64,000 nt of DNA from Pseudeuparius sepicola (Eukaryota > Arthropoda > Insecta > Coleoptera > Anthribidae): NCBI GenBank assembly GCA_963920635.1, contig OY987307.1:17871735-17935734 (forward strand), written 5' to 3'. The notes below the pieces were generated by a model that saw only the letters and a list, made by a program, of their open reading frames with translations, was not told the DNA's origin and searched no databases. Shown one piece after another: positions 48,659-59,463 of the stretch (position 1 is the first letter of the stretch; each line of letters opens with the position of its first letter). The position numbers and the translations under genes were made by a program.

Positions 48659-48685
48659 ACTTACCACAGGCTACTGTGCACTTAC
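48658..48685. mobile_element. 14-bp palindromic micro-insertion with 7-bp TSD
   Basis: CACAG, spacer GCTA and CTGTG (48665-48678) lie between two copies of CACTTAC (48658-48664, 48679-48685). The host element's other TIR has CACTTAC once and no insert. Confidence 0.75.
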
Positions 48686-49580
48686 CCACGGTATGTCATT
48701 GGGCATCTTGTGATGTCAGTTGCGAATCAGAATTTAAATTGCTCCATATGTTTTACACAGCAATATTTACTTTTTTTATGGGTTTTTGCTTATTTTAAAC
48801 GTTTTCTTTTAAATAAATGTTGTTAAAAATATGTAGATTATATTACTAGATAAATGAATGAATATTCTGTTGATAAAAAACACATTTAATTTGATTTTAC
48901 AAACAATTTGTTTTCTTTGGGTTTTAGCTAGGTAATTAATTAATGCACACAAGCCTCGACACAAGCACAACTAATGCTTAGTTTATAGTTAAACAACAAA
49001 CAAAACAACATAATAAATAGTGAGTAAAATAGGGATCAAATAATGATTCCCCTTAACCATAACAAGGCTAATTTTTTATTGCACATTCTATTTTATTTGC
49101 TGTATAAACCAGGCATAAACTCTGTTGAGTCCCCTATTTCCCTTACCAGATTATTGTCCTTGGGAAATCTATAATACTTAATTTTTCCGTTCCCTTACTG
49201 TTTCTATTATTATTTGGACATACTCTGACCACAGCTTACCCTAGTAAGCTGTGCTCTGACTGCACATCCCGGCATTTTTGGCCTATTTCAAAGCACTGTC
49301 GAGCTGGACTGACGATCAGCCAGTTTGTTTACACTTTTTTCTTAACAAATTAAACTGTAAACTATAAAAAATCGTAAGACACAACCGAAGACACCACGCA
49401 ATATTTACAATTCGTGATTCGCAACTGACGTAGATGCGCAAAGTTGCCTTGTTTTCGGATTCGTTAGTGACATACCGTGGGTAAGTGTATCGTGGGTTTC
49501 CATGATTTCTAAAAATTAGACTTGACAATGTTGTGTCTACAATTACAGAATATGGCAACTGTCAAATGAAACAAATTTAT

Positions 49581-50267
49581 TGTATAAGTAGTTGAAATTC
49601 TTTAATTCTTAACTGTCACATCTGAGTATTAGACCGTCAGACAGTGACAGATTTTCCTTACTGATTTTCTCATTTATGCCTTGAAGAGGGTTGAAAGGTA
49701 AATCGATGCTGAGTGGGAAAATAGTAATTTTAAGTTTGGCCCCCGGGGAAAACATATGGAAAATTAGATTTTTCAAAACAGAAAAAAAGGTACTAATTCT
49801 CACTTATGCCATGTTCACCGTACGATTTCTTATACTATTCCGACCTCGAAAACCCAAAGGCATAAGTGTAGCGTGTGGAAAAAGGGTTGAATTAAGGGTT
49901 TGGCAGATCACACAAAAATTACTTGGTTTACGGACTCCGTCAGTTATGCCGTTCGAAATGATGAAATCTTATATCCTCACTAGCCCAAAAATTGATTGGC
50001 AGAAGTGACGCGTGGGGAAAAATGCACTTTTGGGTCGGAAAATAACTCGGAAAAATTACTTTAAATCATTACTCTATAAGATTTATTATTCTCAGTTGTA
50101 AAACAGTGAAAAAAGAATCCTTTTTTCCATAAGAGATTTCATTACAATTAACATAATGTAAGTAACTTTCTTATGCATCTGGAAAATATTAGCTGGGAAA
50201 ACATAGTTTCCGGAAATGACCCAGAAATATGCTTTAATCGTTGACTGAAGAATGAATCCTCACCCAA
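49581..50267. other. non-coding stretch
   Basis: AT-rich. A 105-codon open frame at 49691-50008 has no family resemblance. Nothing else supported. Confidence 0.35.
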
Positions 50268-50698
50268 AGCTTTGAGGGAGTATTCTCATAAATATCCAAA
50301 TAAGAAATGTTCCGAGTGCTTCATTTATATGTAAGCTGTATCGAAGATTCAGATCGACAGAAAGTGTGATTAGCAAGAGAAAAAATGGGTTTGGAATTAG
50401 TGAGGACGAGAGAGAACTAATTTTAAATTATATCAGAATGTATCTCTCGCTCCATCCCTCTTTGATTTTTCGTTATTTCTTCTGATATAATTTAAAATTC
50501 GTTCTTTCTCGTCCTCACTAATTCTAAACCCAATTTTTCTCTTCCTGTCGGTCTTAATCTTTGATACAGCTTACATATAAGCAATGGGAACATTTCTATT
50601 AGGATATTTGCGAAAGACTCCCTCAAAGTTTCTAGGGGTCTTTTATCATTTTTGATAAAGACCTTTAAAATATAACAGCATTCTTCTTTCAAAGACAT
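50268..50698. pseudogene. two head-to-head N-terminal fragments of a mariner-like transposase
   Basis: 50268-50455 on the plus strand and 50698-50480 on the minus strand are the same N-terminal transposase region seen in the full elements at 51148-53479 and 56461-58766. The minus copy reads MSLKEECCYILKVFIKND. They form a palindrome with a centre of about 25 bp. Both lack the catalytic part and carry frame breaks. Confidence 0.75.
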
Positions 50699-51147
50699 TT
50701 TTTAAAACTGTAACTAGTAATAGCTTCAGTAACACAATTTTAAGACTAATCTGACTGGTAAATAGAAATACTGAACTCATATAGCTTACTTGATTGTTAG
50801 TTTGACTTGATTTGCCATAAATTTGGTAAATTTGGTTTTATTGTTTGGCCTACTCGGATAGAACATCAGACACTAACCATGAGACCATGTATCTACTGTA
50901 ATGGAGCTTCTCTGATAAATATCTCGGAAGCGGTTAGAGATAAATAGATCAAATTATATATCGTTGGAATCAGAATTAAAAAGGAATCCTGTAATGGTTA
51001 AATGGAATGTGTAAGTTGTAAAATAGAGAAGATCACTTTCATTTCCGCTATAACCAGAAGTTATTTCAAAAAACGAAATATTCAGGAATACTACCTACTT
51101 GAAGGTTTCTAATGGTTGTGTAACTTGTGTAGGTACATTTTTTATTT
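50699..51147. mobile_element. TIR and 5' region of a truncated mariner-like copy
   Basis: Continues outward from the minus-strand fragment and matches the transposase-side TIR of the full copies (GATAAATATCTCGGAAGCGG, ATATATCGTTGGAATCAGA, TTCCGCTATAACCAGAAG). It is cut off at about 51147, where it joins the next element's TIR in opposite orientation. It is more diverged than the full copies. Confidence 0.7.
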
Positions 51148-53479
51148 GGAGACAGGTTAACATCAAATCGTCATTCAAAAAATGAGGTTGTAGTAAAAAT
51201 TAAGGCGAATTCGAGGGTGTACCCTAATTTTGTATACGGGGGTCGGTAAAAAAGTTATCGCAAAAAACATTTTTTGCAAAATAAAAAAAATATTTTTTTA
51301 CCTACACATCCATTAGAGAACCTTTAAGTAGTATTCCCGAATATTCAGTTTTTGAATATAACTTCCGGTTATAGCGGAAATGAAAGTGGTTTTCTCTATT
51401 TTACAACTTACACATTTCTCTTAACCATCACAGGATTCCTTTTTTAATTCTGAATCCAACGATATATAATTTGACCTATTTATCTCCAACCGTTTCCGAG
51501 ATATTTATCAGAGAAGCTCCATCAAACTAGATACATGGTCTCATGGGCGGTGTCTGATGTTCGATCTGAGTAGGCCAAACAATAAAACCAAATTTATGAC
51601 AAATCAAGTCAGCCATGATAACAAAACTGACAAGCGAGAAGGCTGAGTGTTAAAGTGGCTATCGCCATTCAACTGCATTCAACTTAATTAAAAATCTCGT
51701 GGGAATTATGAAACATTTATTATTTTTACTACTGTCATATTTATTATAACAACAACAATATGATTAGTTATTAAAAATTAGTTAGAAGTTCATTTACATT
51801 AAATGTTCAAAATGGTTTCCATTATTATTTACACATAACCTAAGTCTTTTTAAGAAATTTTTTCGGACATTTTCAAAGATTAAGGGACGATTGTTTAAAC
51901 TATCAATTTCTAATTTTACTCGTCTTTTAATCTCCTCAACATTTTCGGGGCGGTTCTTATAAACTTTATTTCTTAAATGCCCCCACAAGAATAAATCCAA
52001 GGGGGTTAAATCTGGACCACGTGGCGGCCACCTTATCGTTCCATGTTTACCAATCCAATCTTCAAACGAATTGTTCAAAAATTCCGTTATGGGCCCACAG
52101 TTATGGAATGAAGCGCCATCTTGCTGCCATATTAATTGTCTTTCTTGGAGTTGGTTAAGAAAAATTAATGGCAACTGGTCAAAGTATTGTTCCAATTCGT
52201 TCTGGATTAAATGTAGGTATTTCCTACCTGTCATACTTCCTGAATAAAATAGAGGGCCCATTATAAAATTTCCCACAATTCCACACCAAACACCCACGGA
52301 ATTTCTGCCGGATTTCACAACTTCACGAAATGCCCGTGGATTGTCAACAGACCAAAATATACTATTCTTCCGGTAGTATATTCCGGCCGTTGTAAATGTA
52401 GCTTCATCGGACCAAATAATTTGTTTAAAAAATCCAGCTCCACCTCTTGCAAAATAAAAGTTTAACATTGTTTGACAATATTCCAGTCTTCTTGCAGCAT
52501 CTCCAGGGAATAGCCTTTGAACAGGTAATATTTTGAAGGCTTTAAATTTGCTTAATTTCGCTACCCTTTGTATTGTAGACCGGGGAATTTGTAAGTCTCT
52601 CGCTGCATCTCTGAGATTTTTCGTTATTTCTTCTGAAATAATTTAAAATTCGTTCTCTCTCGTCCTCACTAATTCTAAACCCTTTTTTTCTCTTGCTAAT
52701 CACACTTCCTGTCGATCTGAATCTTCGATACAGCTTACATATAAATGAAGCACTCGGAAAATTTCTATTTGGATATTTACGAGAATACTCCCTCAAAGTT
52801 TTTACGTATCTTTTATCATTTTTGATGAAGATCTCTAAAATATCACAACATTCTTCTTTCAAAAACATTTTTTAAACTGCAACTACTAACAGCTTCAGCA
52901 ACAAAATGTTTGACTAATCTGGCACGTAAATAGAAATATTGAATTGACAGCCTACTCGCTTGTCAGTTTTATTATCATGGCTGACTTGATTTGTCATAAA
53001 TTTGGTTTTATTGTTTGGCCTACTCAGATCGAACATCAGACACCGACCATGAGACCATGTATCTAGTTTGATGGAGCTTCTCTAATAAATATCTCGGAAA
53101 CGGTTGGAGATAAATATGTCAAATTATATATCGTTGGATTCAGAATTAAAAAAGGAATCCTGTGATGGTTAAGAGAAATGTGTAAGTTGTAAAATAGAGA
53201 AACCACTTTAATTTCCGCTATAACCGGAAGTTATATTAAAAAACTGAATATTCGGGAATACTACTTAAAGGTTCTCTAATGGATGTGTAGGTAAAATTTT
53301 TTTTTTATTTTGCAAAAAATGTTTTTTCGCGATAACTTTTTTACCGACCCCCGTATACAAAATTAGGGTACACCCTCGAATTCCCCTTAATTTTTACTAC
53401 AATCTCATTTTTTAAATGACGATTTTATGTTAACGTGTCTCCACGTAGCACACTTTTTCCGCTTGGATGGGCCACCCTG
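51148..53479 (-). mobile_element. Tc1/mariner-like transposon, copy 1 (left end truncated)
   Basis: The right end reads CTTGGATGGGCCACCCTG followed by TA. The left TIR begins at GGAGACAGGTTAACAT and lacks the outer ~40 bp. TIRs are about 500 bp with ACTTCCGGTTATAGCGGAA and CCGAGATATTTATCAGAG. It carries the transposase at 51794-52868 on the minus strand. Closely related to copy 2 at 56461-58766 in opposite orientation. Confidence 0.9.
51794..52868 (-). pseudogene. mariner-like transposase, one frameshift
   Basis: The N-terminal part (MFLKEECCDILEIFIKND, then YSRKYPNRNFPSASFICKLY) is a helix-turn-helix of the type found in insect mariner-like proteins. The catalytic triad is visible: IIWSDEATF, LIWQQDGASF and PDLTPLDLFLWG, with 40 residues between the second and third aspartates. 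The expected protein is about 340 residues. Compared with copy 2, this copy lacks two bases near 52605 (CTCAGAGATGC against CTCAGAGAGATGC), which splits the frame; the remaining C-terminal frame runs open to the stop at 51794. So it is probably inactive but recently decayed. Confidence 0.85.
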
Positions 53480-53495
53480 TACTTACTCCCTTATA

Positions 53496-54231
53496 CAGTG
53501 TGTCCCAATTTGATACTGGACACCTCAGAAATATATGAAAGGCAAGGAAAACAAATGGTCTCTATTTTTTTTATTGGTAGTCCCAAGGGAGAGTATCTCG
53601 TAGGCGATGGTATTTGGATGGGGTAGTTATTTCATGGCCTGCTCTGTTAGGATTTTTTAAAATAGCAAATTTTGAAGAAACCCTATTAGGGCTTTTTTTA
53701 CGACAAAATGTAACTGAGTAGATTTGCAAAATTTCAAAAGTCTTGGCCTACTTCGATTTTTAGCTTTTTCGTCTTTTTCTTCCACTTTTTTCTTAGAAAT
53801 GTGTCCTTTCTGGAGCTTTTACGTCAAAATATTATTAAGGAAACTTGATTATCGTGAAAAAATAAAATTTTGACGTGAAAACTCCAAAAAGGACACTTTT
53901 TTAAGAAAAAAGTGAGAGATAAATCTAAAATCAAAGCAGGCCTAGACTTTTGAAATCTTGCGAATCCACTCAGTTTTTCATTCTGAACAAGTTTTCTTAA
54001 TAACATGGTGTCGTAAAAAAATCCCTAATGGGGTTTCTTGAAAATTCGCTATTTTAAAAAATCATATCAGGCCTTGAAATAATTACCCCATCCAAATACC
54101 ACCGCCTATGAGATACCCTCCCTTGGTACTACCAATAAAAAAATAAAGACCATTTGTTTTCCTTGCCCTTCATATATTTCTAAAGGTGACCAGTATCAAA
54201 TTAAACCATTAAAATAATAATAAGGGACACA
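53496..54231. mobile_element. palindromic Tc-like MITE, CAGTGTGTCCC ends
   Basis: Arms of about 345 bp are complementary around a centre near 53855: the pairs GAAAGGCAAGGAAAACAAAT, TTTGATACTGG and GAGATACCCTC occur in both. The left end follows TA. The right arm has a small insertion before GGGACAC. Non-coding. Confidence 0.8.
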
Positions 54232-54259
54232 AAATATACGGGAAGTCAGATATGGTTAA

Positions 54260-55405
54260 AAATGGTTGTCGGAAAAAAGATCGAAAATCAAAAGGTCGAA
54301 TCACAATCGACCGAATCAGAAAATGTCGAAAACAAAATATAGAAACTACAAAAGGTCGAATCACAAAAAGTCAAATCAAAAAAGATGGAAAGGCAAAAGG
54401 TCGAAACTACAAAAGGTCGAAACAAAAAAGGTCGAATCACACAAGGTCGAATTACAAAAGGTCGAATCACAAAAGGTCGAATTACAAAAAGTCGAATTAC
54501 AAAAGGTCGAATCGCAAAAGGTCGAAACACAAGAGGTCGAATCACAAAATATAAAAACTGCAAAAGACCGAATCTCAAAAGGTGTCGAATCACAAACAGT
54601 CGAATTGATAAAAAAATACTTCAAATTTGTATCCAATAATTTGAAAATAAGGATTGGCAGAAAAAAACCGAAAATCCAAAGGTCGAGAATAAAAGGTCGA
54701 AACACAAAAGCAGGGAAAGCTTATTTTATATAAACGAAAATTATTGTCAGTAGCACAGAATAAATAGAGTAGGTACCCATTTCTTACTTCAGTTTAGGCC
54801 AAAAGTGAGCGTCACAGTTTTTTGAGACACCCTGTATATTTTGCCGCAAAATATACATGGTGTCTCAAAAAACTGTGACGCTCACTTCTGATGATGATGA
54901 TTTTTTTGAGACACCCTGTATCTTTTGCGCAAAAGATACAGGGTGTCTAAATAAAATCAAAGGCCAAAAGTGAGCGTCACAGTTTGTGCAAAAGATACAG
55001 GGTGTCTCAAAAAAATGTTAGGCCCAAAGTGAGCGTCGCAGTTTTTGAATCACCCTGTATATTTCTCCGTGAAATATACAGGGTGTTCAAAAAATGTGAC
55101 GTTCACTTCTGGCCTAAGCTGAAGTCAGTAATGGGTACCTACTGGCAATAATAATTTTCGTTTATAAATAAGAATAAGCCTTTGGCATCGGCGTATAGCT
55201 GCAGTTTGCCTTTTTGGGCCTTATTGAAGACCAATAATTATTACATAACGACCTCTTGTGATTCGATCTCTTGTGGTTCGACCTTTGGTGATTCGACCTT
55301 TTGTGCTTCTATCTTTTGTTTTTCGATCTTTTGATTATTCTACCTTTTCTGTTTTCGAGATTTTTTTAAATTTCGACCTTTTGTGTTTCGACCTTTTTTC
55401 CGCCA
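54260..55405. mobile_element. foldback element with GGTCGAA minisatellite arms
   Basis: 54270-54720 is a tandem array of a 15-16 bp unit, consensus AAAAGGTCGAATCAC, with drift at its edges. 55240-55400 contains the same unit in inverted orientation (GATTCGACCTTTTGTG). The outer edges match too: CGGAAAAAAGATCGAA at the left, and the complement of TTCGACCTTTTTTCCG at the right. Inner flanks around AACGAAAATTATTGTCAGTAG are complementary. Terminal inverted repeats made of short tandem repeats are the defining trait of Drosophila FB elements. Overlapping open frames here are repeat artefacts. Confidence 0.8.
54770..55145. repeat. nested cluster of GACACCCTGTAT palindromes
   Basis: The centre of the foldback element holds at least four head-to-head copies of GAGACACCCTGTAT with TTTTGCGCAAAA-type joints. 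They alternate with AAAGTGAGCGTCACAGTTTT, and the outer pair is also inverted (TCAGTTTAGGCCA and its relative near 55115). Confidence 0.75.
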
Positions 55406-55772
55406 ATCGTTAAAAATACCCTTAAAGCAATTTACTCATTTAACGTATTGCCATTCTAAACTCAATTTTTTTTTAATATTCTTCTGATGAAATAAATTTT
55501 TGACCATACCCTGTACACAAATTTTGAATTGCGTTGGAAACGTTTTAATGTCTCGAGTGAAAGTCGAAATTGGACGCAACAGGTTTTCATCATCTTAATT
55601 TTTAGGATAGATAAGTATTTTAGTTTTTTATACAGATTTTTGGGTTCTAGCGACTCTGCTTCAGCTTGTGTTGTGAGTACCACCCTGTACCAAGATAAAT
55701 AATCATAATTAGCAAAACAAAATAAAGAGGTTAGGATGGAAGTAGCATGTGAAGAATTCTATGTAGTGTATA

Positions 55773-56350
55773 CAGGGTGTCCCAGAGTCAGTAGTCCAAA
55801 CGAAGCATGTGGATAGGGAACATCACTAGGATGACCTTGAACTCTATTACATATAGGGTTATCCGAAGTTTGATGGTTTAAAAGTTTTTTAAACTTTTAT
55901 GATTTTCGAGAAACTTCGCACTTCACCGCACAAAGATCACTATTTTGTCACGACTAGTGAAAGGGTTGAGTTGAAATTTGGTCCAAGCATACTCTTGTAT
56001 CTTGGCTATCTGGATGTGATTTTTATTTTCAAGAACCCTACTTTTTACAATTTTGATTTGAATCTCGATTTTTGTTGCACAACTGCACTAATATAAAAAA
56101 AATAAAAATTACATATCTGCGATAACTGTAAATCAAAAATTTAAGTTGTGTTAGCTATCGACGTCACAAATATCAAGGAATAACTCAATATTTCAATTTA
56201 ATCCTTTAGCTAGTTTTAACAAAATAGTGATATTTGAGCGGAGAAGTTCAAAGTTTGTCGAATATCATAAAAGTTCAAATAACTTCTACACAGTCAAATT
56301 TTTGTTAACTTTTTATAGGGCTCAAGGTAATCCTAGTAATGTCCCCTATC
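55773..56350. mobile_element. degenerate palindromic element, CAGGGTGTCCC end
   Basis: The left end follows TA and reads CAGGGTGTCCCAGAGTC. The inner sequence GGATAGGGAACATCACTAGG is matched by the complement near 56320-56355. The arms are about 270 bp with many mismatches, and the right terminus is lost. Non-coding. Confidence 0.55.
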
Positions 56351-56460
56351 CACAGGCTTCATTCAAATTCACCTGAGTAGGATACGATGTTCATCCTTCA
56401 TTATTTTTTGTTTTCACCATCGTAATCAGCAAACGAAATTGCATAATAGTTATTTATGTA

Positions 56461-58766
56461 CAGGGTGGCCCATCCAAGCGAAAAAAGTGTGCTACGTGGA
56501 GACACGTCAACATAAAATCGTCATTCAAAAAATGAGATTGTAGTAAAAATTTTTCGAGGGTGTACCCTAATTTTGTATACGGAAGTCGGTAAAAAAGTTA
56601 TCGCAAAAAAACATTTTTTGCAAAATAAAAAAATTTATTTTTTTACCTACACATCCATTAGAGAACCCTTAAGTAGTATTCCCGAATATTCAGTTTTTTA
56701 ATATAACTTCCGGTTATAGCGGAAATGAAAGTGGTTTTCTCTATTTTACAACTTACACATTTCTCTTAACCATCACAGGATTCCTTTTTTAATTCTGAAT
56801 CCAACGATATATAATTTGACCTATTTATCTCCAGCCGTTTCCGAGATATTTATCAGAGAAACTCCATCAAACTAGATACATGGTCTCATGGTCGGTGTCT
56901 GATGTTCGATCTGAGTAGGCCAAACAATAAAACCAAATTTATGACAAATCAAGTCAGCCATGATAATAAAACTGACAATCGAGTAGGCTGTCAATTCAAT
57001 ATTTCTATTTACGTGTCAGATTAGTCTAAAATTTTGTTGCTGAAGCTGTTAGTAGTTGCAGTTTAAAAAATGTTTTTGAAAGAAGAATGTTGTGATATTT
57101 TAGAGATCTTCATCAAAAATGATAAAAGATACGTAAAAACTTTGAGGGAGTATTCTCGTAAATATCCAAATAGAAATTTTCCGAGTGCTTCATTTATATG
57201 TAAGCTGTATCGAAGATTCAGATCGACAGGAAGTGTGATTAGCAAGAGAAAAAAGGTTTTAGAATTAGTGAGGACGAGAGAGAACGAATTTTAAATTATT
57301 TCAGAAGAAATAACGAAAAATCTCAGAGAGATGCAGCGAGAGACTTACAAATTCCCCGGTCTACAATACAAAGGGTAATGAAATTAAGCAAATTTAAAGC
57401 CTTCAAAATATTACCTGTTCAAAGGCTATTCCCTGGAGATGCTGCAAGAAGACTGGAATATTGTCAAACAATGTTAAACTTTTATTTTGCAAGAGGTGGA
57501 GCTGGATTTTTTAAACAAATTATTTGGCCCGATGAAGCTACATTTACAACGGCGGGAATATACTACCGGAAAAATAGTATATTTTGGTCTGTTGACAATC
57601 CACGGGCATTTCGTGAAGTTGTGAAATCCGGCAGAAATTCCGTGGGTGTTTGGTGTGGAATTGTGGGAAATTTTATAATGGGCCCTCTATTTTATTCAGG
57701 AAGTATGACAGGTGGGAAATACCTACATTTAATCCAAAACGAATTGGAATAATACTTTGACCAGTTGCCATTAATTTTTCTTAACCAACTCCAAGAAAGA
57801 CAATTAATATGGCAGCAAGATGGCGCTTCCTTCCATAACTGTGGGCCCATAACGGAATTTTTGAACAATTCGTTTGAAAATTGGATTGGTAAACATGGAA
57901 CGATAAGGTGGCCGCCACATAGTCCAGATTTCACCCCCTTGGATTTTTTCTTGTGGGGGCATTTAAAAAATAAAGTTTATAAGAACCGCCCCGAAAATGT
58001 TGAGGAGATTAAAAGACGAGTAAAATTGAAATTGATAGTTTAAACAATCGTCCCTTAATCTTTGAAAATGTCCGAAAAAAATTCTTAAAAAGACTTAGGT
58101 TATGTGTAAATGTAAATAATAATGGAAACCATTTTGAACATTTAATGTAAATGAACTTCTAACTAATTTTTAATAACTAATCATATTGGTGTTGTTATAA
58201 TAAATATGACAGTAGTAAAAATAATAAATGTTTCATAATTTCCACGAGATTTTTAATCAAGTTGAATGCAGTTGAATGGCTACAGCCACTTTAACATTCA
58301 GCCTACTCGCTTGTCAGACACCGACCATGATGAGACCATATATCTAGTTTGATGGAGCTTCTCTGATAAATATCTCGGAAACGGTTGGAGATAAATAGGT
58401 CAAATTATATATCGTTGGATTCAGAATTAAAAAAGGAATCCTGTGATGGTTAAGAGAAATGTGTAAGTTGTAAAATAGAGAAAACCATTTTCATTTCCGC
58501 TATAACCGGAAGTTATATTAAAAAACTGAATATTCGGGAATACTACTTAAAGGTTCTCTAATGGATGTGTAGGTAAAAATATATATATTTTTATTTTGCA
58601 AAAAAATGTTTTTTCGCGATAACTTTTTTACCGACCCCCGTATACAAAATTAGGGTACACCCTCGAATTCCCCTTAATTTTTACTACAACCTCATTTTTT
58701 GAATGACGATTTTATGTTAACCTGTCTCCACGTAGCACACTTTTTCCGCTTGGATGGGCCACCCTG
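56461..58766 (+). mobile_element. Tc1/mariner-like transposon, copy 2, complete ends
   Basis: CAGGGTGGCCCATCCAAGCG at the left and its complement at the right are each flanked by TA. TIRs are about 470-500 bp; the right one lacks a block of about 70 bp present in the left. It encodes the transposase at 57070-58150. It faces copy 1 head to head across about 3 kb. R-family repeat sequence begins directly at its right flank. Confidence 0.93.
57070..58150 (+). pseudogene. mariner-like transposase, three visible breaks
   Basis: Same protein as 51794-52868. All three catalytic aspartates remain (WPDEATF, WQQDGASF, TPLDFFLWG). The breaks are a one-base difference near 57256 that shifts the frame, a nonsense change at 57750-57752 (CAA to TAA against copy 1) and a one-base loss near 58027. 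The final residues (HFEHL) are recognisable before the stop at 58148-58150. The two copies carry different lesions, so they decayed independently after transposition. Confidence 0.85.
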
Positions 58767-59463
58767 TACCAAGGCACCGAAGTTCAACTTTTTATGACTC
58801 ATGTGGAATTTAGTTGCCGAGGCCTCTGGCAAATAAACGACATGAGTCATAAAAAGAACTTCAGTGCCGAGGTACATAGGTATTATATTTTTTTTGAAAT
58901 CGAAAAAAAAAATGGTTTATTAGGCGAAAAATAATAATAAGGGATCACCCGTCCATGAACCGACTACGCGCGGCGTTGCTTGACTTTGACGATTGCTCTA
59001 CCTAGGTCAAGTATGACCAGACACGGCACTTACTGACAGAAAATCCAAACTGCTGCCTGTTGTGTAGCCTCCATGTAAAATAGATTAATATTCAAACCTA
59101 CTAAAATTTATACTGAAAGATTGCGCTGTTATAGGTAACAATTTCGCAATGTGTACGAAAAGTTAAATCGTTGACTGACGTATTAATAAGACTTCTCACG
59201 GCTATAGTTTCATGTCCTGGAAAGTAGATGGCGCCTATGGTCAACAATGTATTTTGCATTGTATTTTGGTATTTATTGGCCAGGTTTTGAATATTTGGTC
59301 GCTTTTGACGGGCGATGGCTCCGCGCCTGACGTTTGATGTTTACATCTCTCCAAGGTCTACTTATTGAAAAAATCGTACAATAATGGGCTACTTCAGTGC
59401 CGATTTCTGGGCTTTTAATGACGATTTTGAGACACTTCACTGCCGATTTCAAGAAAAATATTT
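58767..59463 (+). repeat. dispersed composite repeat R, copy 2
   Basis: Begins with the hairpin GGCACCGAAGTTCAAC with its complement (58770-58872) and runs parallel to 5594-6176. Shared words include GGATCACCCGTC, CGGCGTTGCTTGACTTTGA and CACTGCCGATTTCAAG. It has an extra block of about 90 bp near 59170-59265. Confidence 0.7.

Larger units (their letters stand above)
48609..49494. mobile_element. TIR element with 9-bp TSD, CACGATACACTTACC ends
   Basis: The flanking 9-bp duplication GGTTTCCAT lies at 48600-48608 and 49495-49503; the intact site occurs once in the related copy near 28350-28360. The right TIR reads (complement) CACGATACACTTACCCACGG then TATGTCA. The left TIR is identical once two micro-insertions are removed. 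No transposase is seen; a 9-bp TSD suggests a MULE-type origin, which is inference. Confidence 0.8.
48437..49580 (+). repeat. CAGGGACTCTT repeat, interrupted copy
   Basis: 48437-48608 and 49495-49580 together match the minus strand of about 28505-28270. They read CAGGGACTCTT and GGGGACCCAGCATTATA first, and CCATGATTTCTAAAAATTAG at the far side. The interruption is the element at 48609-49494. Confidence 0.75.

Noticed and set aside
49691..50008. 105-codon open frame
   Set aside because: No recognisable motif, AT-driven composition, no splice evidence.
54252..54733. Long overlapping open frames in all frames
   Set aside because: They are produced by the GGTCGAA tandem repeat, whose unit lacks stops; the peptides are simple repeats.
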